This document shows positions 1 to 7,752 of a stretch of 64,000 nucleotides of DNA, piece by piece. The stretch covers positions 806,001 to 870,000 of the forward strand of contig CANLMR010000001.1 of assembly GCA_947492185.1 (NCBI GenBank). Direction: 5' to 3'. The notes beneath the pieces are model-generated. The model worked only from the letters and a program-made list of their open reading frames with translations. It was not told the origin of the DNA and did not search any database. The position numbers and the translations under genes are program-made. Source of the DNA: an uncultured Tenacibaculum sp. Its GTDB lineage: Bacteria; Bacteroidota; Bacteroidia; Flavobacteriales; Flavobacteriaceae. Within the stretch, counting starts at the first letter, position 1, and every line of letters begins with the position of its first letter.

Positions 1-1
1 A

Positions 2-280
2 AAAGTTGATATTAATTATTCAGCTTGCTGTTCTAATACTGAGGAGTATTATTATTTAGAAAATAGTAAAGGAAAGTTAATAAAGCTTCCTTTAATCCAA
101 AATGTTCATTGTGATGGTCCTGAACCATACAAGGATTATATTTTCCCAAATGATAAATTTGGTCAAAAAAATAAAATACTATATGCAGAAATAACACCAA
201 ATATGAAAGGTGATGAAATTTCTATTGAAGTGCTTAAAGTATACTCTTGGAATGGAAATAAAATCAAACAAATAAAATAA
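2..280 (+). CDS. 3' end of a hypothetical protein (5' truncated by window edge)
   Basis: An open frame runs from the first bases of the window to a TAA at 278-280 (92 residues visible) with no start codon inside the window, so this is the C-terminal part of a longer gene. The residues are soluble-looking with a CC pair near the visible beginning and many charged and aromatic residues; no family is recognised. It reads in the same direction as the small gene 37 bp downstream, so the two may be co-transcribed. Function unknown. Confidence 0.6.
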   Translation, partial: KVDINYSACCSNTEEYYYLENSKGKLIKLPLIQNVHCDGPEPYKDYIFPNDKFGQKNKILYAEITPNMKGDEISIEVLKVYSWNGNKIKQIK

Positions 281-317
281 AATTTAATAGTAGTACACAT
301 TTTACAAAATATATAAT

Positions 318-629
318 ATGTCATTTTTTAATTTTTTATTGGGGCAAAAAAAATCAAATGAATCATATAATGCAATTGATAAAGATTTGCTGTCGAAAAA
401 GGAGCGTTTAATTAAATTTAATAGTGTTTTAGGTGATTATGCAGATAAGGTCTATCAGCGATGGTCTTCATCTAAAACAGAAGAAGAAAGAGGGAAATTC
501 ATAGAGATTTCATTCGGGTTGAATCGATTTTTGTATGAATTAGATGTTGATCTTCAGAGTAAAACGTATAGCGAAGGAGTTATAAAAGAATGTGAAGATT
601 TTGAAAAACAATTAGAGGCTATATTTTAA
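318..629 (+). CDS. hypothetical protein, 103 aa
   Basis: A short cytoplasmic-looking protein with no signal peptide or membrane segment. After a hydrophobic start (MSFFNFLLG) it is rich in Lys, Glu and aromatic residues and looks mostly helical (a region around residues 20-100 with alternating charge). It follows the truncated gene at the window edge after 37 bp and is convergent with the folK-dNK gene. No family recognised; coding status is supported by plausible composition and orientation only. Confidence 0.6.
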   Translation: MSFFNFLLGQKKSNESYNAIDKDLLSKKERLIKFNSVLGDYADKVYQRWSSSKTEEERGKFIEISFGLNRFLYELDVDLQSKTYSEGVIKECEDFEKQLEAIF

Positions 630-678
630 TTAACGACAAGAAGGAGATCTACTAAGGAGTAGATTAGATTGTTAATTA
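627..678. terminator. possible bidirectional terminator between convergent genes
   Basis: Nested inverted repeats: ATCTACT (647-653) with AGTAGAT (658-664) inside TAATTAAC (627-634) and GTTAATTA (671-678). The structure covers both stop codons of the convergent genes. There is no clear T tract, so termination is inferred from position and symmetry. Confidence 0.4.
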
Positions 679-1799
679 TGGTTTTTTATCTTCTTTAGGA
701 TAGTTTTATAGTCGTCTTTGTTATTCACAAAATCAAGCTCAGATACATCAATCACCAAAATATTTAAGTCTTGTTGTGTTTTGATGAAATTAGTGTAGCC
801 ATCGTGTATTTTTTCTAAATAAGCAGCTTCTATATTTTGTTCATATTCTCTTCCTCGTTTTTGGATGTTTTTAAGCAGCCTTTCGGTGTTTTGATATAAG
901 TATACATATACATCTGGTTTAACGATTTCTTTGTACATTAAATCAAACATTTTACGGTACAATTTATACTCGTCGTTTTGCAAGGTTACTTGAGCGAATA
1001 TCAAAGATTTGAATATATAGTAATCAGAAACAATAAAGTTTTTAAATAAATCGAATTGCGCTAGATCATCGGAAAGTTGTTGATAACGATCAGCTAAAAA
1101 ACTCATTTCTAAAGGAAATGCATACCGTTCTTCATCTTTGTAAAACTTTGGTAAAAAAGGATTATCTGCAAATCTTTCTAATACAATTTTGGCGTTAAAT
1201 TCATCCGACATCATGTTGGCTAATGTTGTCTTTCCTGCTCCAATATTACCTTCGATTGCTATATAATTATACTTTTCTGCTATTGAAATTGGTCGAACTA
1301 ATTGTGTATTAATTTTAGATATTTCAGAATTATCTGTACAATTTTGTAAGCAAATACCAATTTGTTTTTTTTCTATTGGGTGTATAAAAGTGTTTGCAAT
1401 TTCAGCTAAAGGAGCTAAAGCAAATTTTCGTTCTAACATTCTAGGATGTGGAACAATAAGGTTTTTAGAAAAGATAATTTCATCGTCAAACAGTAAAATG
1501 TCTAAATCAATTAAACGATCTGCATAGTCGTTACTTTCTTTACGAATTCGACCCAACTCTTTTTCTATATGCAGAAGTTTTTTAATTAATTCTTCTGGAG
1601 GTAAATAAGTAGATACTTTTATACAAGTATTGTAAAAATTATCGCTATCAAACCCCCAAGAAGCTGTTTCGTATATAGAAGCAATACTTAAAACACTACC
1701 AATTTCTTCAGCAATTAAATTAATTGCATTTTGTAGATTTTCAAGTTTATTTCCTTGATTTGTACCTAAAGATAAATATGTAATACGTTGTATTTTCAA
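672..1799 (-). CDS. folK: HPPK (FolK)-deoxynucleoside kinase fusion
   Basis: Two enzymes in one chain. The N-terminal half is 6-hydroxymethyl-7,8-dihydropterin pyrophosphokinase of folate synthesis: SLGTNQGNKLENL, YETASWGFD, and the signature DRLIDLDILLF followed by VPHPRM. The C-terminal half is a P-loop deoxynucleoside kinase: AIEGNIGAGKTT, the ERFADNPFL substrate-site segment, and a KRGREYE lid. Such HPPK-dNK fusions are known from flavobacteria. The open frame extends upstream to 1949 inside pnp, but that part crosses the pnp terminator; homology begins right after a TTG at 1799, chosen here as start. An ATG at 1835 inside the terminator T tract is the alternative. Confidence 0.9.
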   Translation of the reverse strand: MKIQRITYLSLGTNQGNKLENLQNAINLIAEEIGSVLSIASIYETASWGFDSDNFYNTCIKVSTYLPPEELIKKLLHIEKELGRIRKESNDYADRLIDLDILLFDDEIIFSKNLIVPHPRMLERKFALAPLAEIANTFIHPIEKKQIGICLQNCTDNSEISKINTQLVRPISIAEKYNYIAIEGNIGAGKTTLANMMSDEFNAKIVLERFADNPFLPKFYKDEERYAFPLEMSFLADRYQQLSDDLAQFDLFKNFIVSDYYIFKSLIFAQVTLQNDEYKLYRKMFDLMYKEIVKPDVYVYLYQNTERLLKNIQKRGREYEQNIEAAYLEKIHDGYTNFIKTQQDLNILVIDVSELDFVNNKDDYKTILKKIKNHN

Positions 1800-1837
1800 T
1801 GCAGATGAATATGATGACAAAGAAACAAAAAGCATAA

Positions 1838-1868
1838 AAAAAATCGTCAATTTTATTTGACGATTTTT
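1838..1868 (-). terminator. pnp terminator
   Basis: On the minus strand AAATCGTCAA, a short A/T loop and TTGACGATTT followed by a run of T, 20-50 bp after the pnp stop codon. It separates pnp from folK-dNK and argues against the upstream in-frame starts for folK. Confidence 0.85.
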
Positions 1869-1890
1869 ATATTCTTCTAAAAAGAAATTT

Positions 1891-4125
1891 CTAAGCTTCT
1901 TTTTTCTCTTCTCTAGGTTTTCTATCATCACGACGATTATCACGTCCACGATTATCTCTAGATCCTCTATCTTTATTATCTCTAGGTGGTCTTGCTACAT
2001 AACCTTCTGGTTTAGGTAATAATGCCTTTCGAGATACTTTTTCTTTACGAGTTTTAGGATCAACACCAAAGTATTTAACGTCAATAATATCACCAATATT
2101 AACCACATCAGTAACATTATTTGTGCGTTCCCAAGCTAATTCAGAAATATGTAATAACACTTCATTTCCTGGAGCTTCAATATATTCTACAACAGCACCG
2201 AAATCAAGAACTTTTACAACTTTAGTTTCGTAAACACTTCCTTTTTCTGGTTTAAAAGTAATAGAATCAATTCTAGCTAACACTTTATCAATACCTTCTT
2301 GGTTTGTTCCTAAAATTTCAACAATTCCTTCTTCAGTAGCTTCATCTTCATTAATTACAATTGTAGTTTCAGTTTCTTTCTGTAATTCTTGAATATGTTT
2401 ACCTCCAGGTCCAATAACAGCACCAATGTACTCTCCAGGAATACGCACAGTAACCATTTTAGGAGCGTGTGCTTTAACTTCTGTATTTGGAGTAGCGATT
2501 GTATCGGTTAATTTTTCTAAAATATGTAAACGTCCATCACGAGCTTGTTTTAATGCTTTTACTAAAATTTCGTAAGAAAGACCTTTAATTTTAATATCCA
2601 TTTGACATGCAGTAATTCCATCTGCTGTACCTGTAACTTTAAAATCCATATCTCCTAAGTGATCTTCATCACCTAAAATATCAGATAATACAGCATAACG
2701 ATCACCATCAGAAATTAACCCCATAGCAATTCCAGAAACTGGCTTTTTCAACTGTACACCAGCATCCATTAATGCCATTGTACCAGAACAAACAGTTGCC
2801 ATAGAAGAAGAACCGTTACTTTCTAATACTTCAGATACTACACGAACTGTATATGGACAATCGTCTGGTACCATTCCGCTTAATGCACGTTGAGCTAAAT
2901 TTCCATGACCAATTTCACGACGAGAAGTCCCTCTAATAGGTCTAGCTTCTCCGGTTGAAAATGGAGGGAAGTTATAATGTAAATAGAAACGCTCTTCATC
3001 TTGAACTGTTGGAGAGTCAATCATATTAGCGTCTCTTGAAGTTCCTAAGGTAACTGTAGCTAAAGCTTGAGTTTCTCCTCTTGTAAAAATAGATGAACCG
3101 TGAGTTCTTGGTAAATAGTCTACCTCACACCAAATCGGTCTAATATCTGTAGTTTTACGTCCATCTAAACGTAATCCTTCTTCTAAAGTTAAATCTCTAA
3201 CTGCTGCTTTATGAGCTTTACTAAAGTATTTAGAAACTAAATCTCCTTTTTCTTCTATTTCTTCTTCTGTAAACATCGCTAAAACTTCTTCTTTAACTTC
3301 AGAAAAAGCTAAACCTCTTTCTTGTTTAGAAGTTCCTTTTTTAGCGATATCGTAACATTTTTGATAAGCAGCTTCTTTAATCTTAGCTTCTAATTCTTCA
3401 TCTACTGCTTCACCTTCATATTCTCTTGTTTCTTTTTTACCAACAGCTTCAGCTAGTGCTACTTGAGCAGCACACTGAACTTTAATAGCTTCATGAGCAA
3501 ATTTAATTGCATCTGCCATTTCTTCTTCAGAAACTTCATCCATTTCACCTTCTACCATTGCAACAGAATCAGCAGAAGCTCCAATCATCATATCAATATC
3601 TGCTTCTTTTAATTGATCAAAACTAGGATTAATGATGAATTCACCATTTATTCTAGCAACACGTACCTCAGAAATAGGTGTTTCGAAAGGTATGTCAGAT
3701 AATTGTAAAGCAGTAGATGCTGCTAAACCAGCTAATGCATCAGGCATAACTTCTGGATCATGAGACATTAATTGAATCATAACCTGAGTTTCAGCATGAT
3801 AATCTTTTGGGAAAAGTGGACGTAAAACACGGTCTACTAATCTCATTGTTAATATTTCATCATTACTTGGTCTTGCTTCACGCTTCATAAAACCACCTGG
3901 ATATCTTCCAGCTGCAGCAAATTTTTCTCGATAATCAACAGTTAATGGTAAAAAATCAATACCTGGATTTGCAGTTCTTGCAGAAACTACAGTTGCCAAT
4001 AACATTGTGTCTCCCATTCTTACAACAACAGAACCGTCTGCTTGTTTTGCTAATTTTCCTGTTTCTAATGTGATAGTTCTTCCGTCTCCAAGTTCAATAA
4101 CTTGGTTAAATACTTTTGGAATCAT
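1891..4125 (-). CDS. pnp: polyribonucleotide nucleotidyltransferase (PNPase)
   Basis: Phosphorolytic 3'-5' exoribonuclease of RNA decay, normally a trimer. The 744-residue chain shows the full family order: first RNase PH-like domain (about 10-145), helical linker, second RNase PH-like domain (about 310-545) with the acidic catalytic segment [12 protein letters not shown] near 485-495, a KH domain with GPGG at about 572-575, an S1 domain (about 630-700), and an Arg/Asp/Asn-rich tail ([14 protein letters not shown]) that probably adds RNA affinity. It lies 146 bp downstream of rpsO on the same strand, the classic rpsO-pnp order, but with a terminator between them. Confidence 0.98.
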   Translation of the reverse strand: MIPKVFNQVIELGDGRTITLETGKLAKQADGSVVVRMGDTMLLATVVSARTANPGIDFLPLTVDYREKFAAAGRYPGGFMKREARPSNDEILTMRLVDRVLRPLFPKDYHAETQVMIQLMSHDPEVMPDALAGLAASTALQLSDIPFETPISEVRVARINGEFIINPSFDQLKEADIDMMIGASADSVAMVEGEMDEVSEEEMADAIKFAHEAIKVQCAAQVALAEAVGKKETREYEGEAVDEELEAKIKEAAYQKCYDIAKKGTSKQERGLAFSEVKEEVLAMFTEEEIEEKGDLVSKYFSKAHKAAVRDLTLEEGLRLDGRKTTDIRPIWCEVDYLPRTHGSSIFTRGETQALATVTLGTSRDANMIDSPTVQDEERFYLHYNFPPFSTGEARPIRGTSRREIGHGNLAQRALSGMVPDDCPYTVRVVSEVLESNGSSSMATVCSGTMALMDAGVQLKKPVSGIAMGLISDGDRYAVLSDILGDEDHLGDMDFKVTGTADGITACQMDIKIKGLSYEILVKALKQARDGRLHILEKLTDTIATPNTEVKAHAPKMVTVRIPGEYIGAVIGPGGKHIQELQKETETTIVINEDEATEEGIVEILGTNQEGIDKVLARIDSITFKPEKGSVYETKVVKVLDFGAVVEYIEAPGNEVLLHISELAWERTNNVTDVVNIGDIIDVKYFGVDPKTRKEKVSRKALLPKPEGYVARPPRDNKDRGSRDNRGRDNRRDDRKPREEKKEA

Positions 4126-4231
4126 AAAATGTTTTTTTCTAATAAAAAATTACTCTTTGGTTGTTGTGTTGTGTGTGTTGTTGTTTCAATGGAAGTTGCT
4201 TGTAGAATACAACTTTTGCTAAGATAATAAA

Positions 4232-4260
4232 AAAAGAGGCTGAAAATTCCAGCCTCTTTT
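4232..4260 (-). terminator. rpsO terminator
   Basis: AAAAGAGGCTG (4232-4242) and CAGCCTCTTTT (4250-4260) form an 11-bp stem with a 7-nt loop, 12 bp after the rpsO stop. Read-through would feed pnp. Confidence 0.9.
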
Positions 4261-4271
4261 AATTTTAGGTA

Positions 4272-4541
4272 TTATTTTCTAATTCCTAATTCTTTAATGA
4301 TTGCACGATATCTGTTGATATCTTTTTTCTTAAGATAGTCTAACAAGCTTCTACGCTTACCTACCATCTTCACTAGCGAGCGCTCTGTGTTAAAATCCTT
4401 ACGGTTTTTCTTTAAGTGCTCAGTTAAGTGGTTAATTCTGTGTGTAAATAACGCAACTTGTCCTTCAGCAGAACCAGTATCTTGTGCGCCTTTACCGTGC
4501 TTAGCAAAAATCTCTTCTTTTACTTCTTTTGTTAAATACAT
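4272..4541 (-). CDS. rpsO: 30S ribosomal protein S15
   Basis: Primary 16S rRNA-binding protein of the small-subunit platform. At 89 residues it has the exact family length and the signatures TGSAEGQVALFTHRINHLTEHL and KKNRKDFNTERSL...KRRSLLDYLKK in shorter blocks typical of S15, ending with YRAIIKELGIRK. It is the first gene of the rpsO-pnp pair; a TACATTTG promoter box and a small hairpin are found upstream. Confidence 0.98.
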   Translation of the reverse strand: MYLTKEVKEEIFAKHGKGAQDTGSAEGQVALFTHRINHLTEHLKKNRKDFNTERSLVKMVGKRRSLLDYLKKKDINRYRAIIKELGIRK

Positions 4542-4571
4542 ACCAATATTGTTTAAATGATTTTAATGTAC

Positions 4572-4601
4572 CAATGATTTTTCATTGAAGTTGCAAATGT
4601 A
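4572..4601 (-). promoter_or_regulatory. rpsO promoter box and 5'-UTR hairpin
   Basis: On the minus strand TACATTTG (4601-4594) matches the Bacteroidota -7 consensus TAnnTTTG. Immediately downstream, at the expected RNA 5' end, CAATGA-AAAA-TCATTG (4587-4572) can form a hairpin. S15 is autoregulated through 5'-UTR structure in other bacteria, so this hairpin might be its site here (inference). Confidence 0.6.
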
Positions 4602-4725
4602 CAATTATTTTTCTAAAGATTATGATGAGCTTGTGCGATAATTAAATAATCTTTTTTTTAAAAAATTAAACCTTTTTAAAAACATGAAGTCAAAGAATCA
4701 GATTAACTTTTAATACTTATTAATT

Positions 4726-5568
4726 ATGACACTTAAGGTTTTAAATTTAAGAATTTTGACAATTATTGGAATGGTGGTACTTGCTTCTTGTTCTAATAAT
4801 GATGGAATGGACGCAGTGGAAACAGATTTAAATACAGATGATGTAGAAGCGGTAGTTTTAGCAGATGATATTACTTCAGATATTGATAATATTCTAGAAG
4901 ATGATGATAACGATTTTAATTTATTAGGAAGAGGAGTAGATGCAAGTAAAAGTAGTGTTGCGGATTGTGTAGTAAGAACTGTAGAACAAAATCCAAATGA
5001 TAATACAATAACTATTACGCTAGATTTTGGAGAAGGATGTATTGGTAAAAGAGGAAGAGAATTTAAAGGTAAGATTGTTATTGTGTACGAAAAGACTGAT
5101 ACAGGCTATTCCAAATCTGTAACTTTTGAAGATTTTTCTATAGATGGAAACCAGTTAGAAGGATCGAAATCGGTAGTTAAAATAAAGGAAAATGAAAATG
5201 GTAATAAAGAAGCTACACATACAGTAGATTTAACAATGACATTATCTACAGGTGAGGTTGTTAGTTTAGAAGGAACAAGAATAAGAGAGAAGATTGAAGG
5301 AGATGATACTTTTTTAAGAGGAGATGATGTATACTTAATTTCTGGTAATTGGAAATTCGTGAATAAAAATGGAGTTGAATTTATAGGAAATATTATAGAG
5401 AAGTTAAGAAGAGAGTACGCTTGTAAATATATTGTTAGTGGAGTAACAGAAATATCTAAAAACGGGAATGTTTATACTTTAGATTTCGGTGACGGATCTT
5501 GTGATAATAAAGCTACCTTGACAAATGCAGATGGAGAAAGTAGAGAGATTTCGTTAAGAAATAAATAG
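4726..5568 (+). CDS. hypothetical lipoprotein, 280 aa
   Basis: The N-terminus is a lipoprotein signal: a hydrophobic stretch ending LASC, then Ser-Asn-Asn and a very acidic segment, so the mature protein is probably a periplasmic or surface lipoprotein. The rest is beta-rich with two paired Cys-containing modules: DFGEGCIGKRGREFKGKI near residue 105 and DFGDGSCDNKATL near 255. The repetition of a DFG(E/D)G-Cys motif suggests two related beta domains. No characterised family is recognised. Stands alone between rpsO and the convergent accD. Confidence 0.8.
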   Translation: MTLKVLNLRILTIIGMVVLASCSNNDGMDAVETDLNTDDVEAVVLADDITSDIDNILEDDDNDFNLLGRGVDASKSSVADCVVRTVEQNPNDNTITITLDFGEGCIGKRGREFKGKIVIVYEKTDTGYSKSVTFEDFSIDGNQLEGSKSVVKIKENENGNKEATHTVDLTMTLSTGEVVSLEGTRIREKIEGDDTFLRGDDVYLISGNWKFVNKNGVEFIGNIIEKLRREYACKYIVSGVTEISKNGNVYTLDFGDGSCDNKATLTNADGESREISLRNK

Positions 5569-5592
5569 GTAGTGATAGTAGTTTTTCAGTTG

Positions 5593-5621
5593 AAAAAAAC
5601 CAGCCGATAGGCTGGTTTTTT
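5593..5621. terminator. bidirectional terminator between lipoprotein gene and accD
   Basis: A-run, ACCAGCC, GATA loop, GGCTGGT, T-run (5593-5621). A/T tracts on both sides allow use by both convergent genes. Confidence 0.9.
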
Positions 5622-5625
5622 ATGT

Positions 5626-6483
5626 TTATGCTCTTACAGGTTGATTTTGTATTAAATCTAAATACAAATTTACCTGTTTCTTTAAATCTTTTCTTTCGTA
5701 AATTCCATCTAAGAATCCATGTTCTAAAACAAATTCAGATCTTTGAAATCCTTCTGGTAATTCTTTTCCTGTAGTATCTTTAACTACTCTTGGACCAGCA
5801 AAAGCAATTAAAGCATTAGGTTCTGCAATATTAATATCACCTAACATTGCAAAAGAAGCAGTTGTTCCTCCAGTAGTTGGATCTGTACACAAAGAAACAT
5901 AAGGAATCTTTGCATCTGCTAATTGCGCTAATTTTGCAGAAGTTTTCACCAACTGCATTAGGGATAAAGAAGCTTCCATCATACGTGCTCCTCCAGATTT
6001 AGAAATCATTAAGAAAGGAATATTGTTTTTGATAGAGTAATCAATTGCTCTTGCTATTTTTTCTCCAACAACACTTCCCATTGATCCTCCAATAAATGAG
6101 AAATCCATTGAAGCAATTACTAAATCTTTACCAAACGATTTCCCAACTGCGGTTCTAACAGCGTCTTTTAAACCTGTTTTCTCTTGTGCAGCCTTTAAAC
6201 GATTTGGGTATTTTTTTGTATCCTCAAATTTTAAAGGATCCTTTGCAGTTAATTTCTCATTAAGTTCAGTAAACTCATTATTATCGAAGAATAATTCGAA
6301 GTATTCTTTACTGCCTACTCTTACGTGATAACCATCTTCAGGACTAACATAAAGATTTTTCTTTAACTCATCTGTGTCAATTATTTTTCCACTAGGAGTT
6401 TTGTACCATAAACCTTTAGGTGTGTCTTTCTTCTCTTCTGTAGGGGTTTGAATCCCTTTGTCTTTTCGTTTAAACCAAGCCAT
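5626..6483 (-). CDS. accD: acetyl-CoA carboxylase carboxyltransferase subunit beta
   Basis: Transfers the carboxyl group from biotin to acetyl-CoA with AccA, giving malonyl-CoA for fatty acid synthesis. The crotonase-like fold is clear: [48 protein letters not shown] and FAGPRVV. Length 285 is usual. The N-terminal region aligns with the E. coli zinc-ribbon segment ([10 protein letters not shown]... [13 protein letters not shown]) but all four zinc cysteines are absent. Transcribed alone; downstream of the divergent fbaA transcript by about 100 bp. Confidence 0.97.
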   Translation of the reverse strand: MAWFKRKDKGIQTPTEEKKDTPKGLWYKTPSGKIIDTDELKKNLYVSPEDGYHVRVGSKEYFELFFDNNEFTELNEKLTAKDPLKFEDTKKYPNRLKAAQEKTGLKDAVRTAVGKSFGKDLVIASMDFSFIGGSMGSVVGEKIARAIDYSIKNNIPFLMISKSGGARMMEASLSLMQLVKTSAKLAQLADAKIPYVSLCTDPTTGGTTASFAMLGDINIAEPNALIAFAGPRVVKDTTGKELPEGFQRSEFVLEHGFLDGIYERKDLKKQVNLYLDLIQNQPVRA

Positions 6484-6586
6484 ATTACGGTGTATTATAG
6501 TATTTAGTTAGTTTGTTATTTCGCAGCGCAAAATAAGTAAAAAACTAATGCTAATTACTAAAAATAAACTAAAAGTATGTAAAAGC

Positions 6587-7645
6587 TTATAAAGTATCGA
6601 TGTTGTTTAAATCTTCGAAAGCCTTCTTTAAACGTGTTTTGAATGTCTTTTCACCTTCACGTAACCACTTACGAGGATCATAGTACTTTTTGTTAGGCAC
6701 ATCGTCTCCATCCGGATTACCAATTTGTGTTTGTAAGTAAGGTAAGTTCTCAGTCATATAATCTCTTACGCCTTCGTTAAAAGCATATTGAAGATCAGTG
6801 TCAATATTCATTTTAATTACTCCATAACCAATTGACTCACGAATTTCTTCAACAGTAGATCCTGATCCACCATGGAATACAAAATCAATAGTATTATGAG
6901 GAACATTATATTTTTCAGAAATATGTTCTTGAGAATTCTTTAAAATTTTTGGAGTTAATTTTACGTTTCCTGGTTTATAAACACCATGAACGTTTCCAAA
7001 AGCAGCAGCCACAGTAAATTGAGGACTTACTTTCATTAACTCTTCGTATGCAAATGCAACTTCCTCTGGTTGTGTATATAATTTAGAGCTATCTACATCT
7101 GTATTATCTACTCCATCTTCTTCACCACCAGTAATTCCTAATTCAATTTCTAAAGTCATACCCATTTTGCTCATTCTAGCTAAGTATTCTTTACAAATTT
7201 CAATGTTTTCTTCGATTGGTTCTTCAGAAAGATCAATCATATGAGAACTGAATAATGATTTACCTGTTTCAGCAAAATGTTTTTCACTTGCATCTAATAA
7301 TCCATCAATCCAAGGTAATAGTTTTTTAGCAGCATGATCTGTATGTAAAATAACAGGAATACCATATGCCTCTGCCATTAAATGAACATGTTTTGCTCCA
7401 GCAACAGCCCCAGCAATTGCAGCTTTTTGATCTTCATTAGATAATCCTTTTCCTGCATTAAATTGTGCGCCTCCATTTGAGAATTGAATAATTACAGGAG
7501 CATTTACTTCTTTTGCAGTCTCTAAAACCGTGTTAATAGAATTTGATCCTACAACATTTACTGCAGGCAAAGCGAATGCTTTTTCTTTTGCTAATTTGAA
7601 AATCTCTTGCACTTCTTGTCCAGTTGCAACTCCAGGTTTTATCAT
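6587..7645 (-). CDS. fbaA: class II fructose-bisphosphate aldolase
   Basis: Zinc-dependent aldolase of glycolysis and gluconeogenesis, cleaving fructose 1,6-bisphosphate to DHAP and glyceraldehyde 3-phosphate. Family signatures are all present: HTDHAAKKLLPW with metal-binding His and catalytic Asp, ELGITGGEEDGVDN, FGNVHGVYKPGNVKL, and FHGGSGST near the C-terminal phosphate site. The 352-residue length is that of the class IIA enzymes. A TAGTTTTG promoter box lies 35 bp upstream of the start. Confidence 0.97.
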   Translation of the reverse strand: MIKPGVATGQEVQEIFKLAKEKAFALPAVNVVGSNSINTVLETAKEVNAPVIIQFSNGGAQFNAGKGLSNEDQKAAIAGAVAGAKHVHLMAEAYGIPVILHTDHAAKKLLPWIDGLLDASEKHFAETGKSLFSSHMIDLSEEPIEENIEICKEYLARMSKMGMTLEIELGITGGEEDGVDNTDVDSSKLYTQPEEVAFAYEELMKVSPQFTVAAAFGNVHGVYKPGNVKLTPKILKNSQEHISEKYNVPHNTIDFVFHGGSGSTVEEIRESIGYGVIKMNIDTDLQYAFNEGVRDYMTENLPYLQTQIGNPDGDDVPNKKYYDPRKWLREGEKTFKTRLKKAFEDLNNIDTL

Positions 7646-7679
7646 TTTATTAGTTTTAGATTTGTGTTATGAATGGAAA

Positions 7680-7687
7680 CAAAACTA
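7680..7687 (-). promoter_or_regulatory. fbaA promoter -7 box
   Basis: TAGTTTTG on the minus strand, a match to the Bacteroidota TAnnTTTG box, 35 bp before the fbaA start codon. No convincing -33 TTG was assigned. Confidence 0.6.
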
Positions 7688-7752
7688 CATAATTTTTCCT
7701 TTAAATAAAGAAAAAGCCTAAGAGATTACGATTACGTTATAGTTAAGTTTTA

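Noticed and set aside
1800..1949. N-terminal extension of the folK-dNK frame into pnp
   Set aside because: It crosses the pnp coding end and terminator hairpin and shows no HPPK similarity; the family starts right at the TTG 1799.
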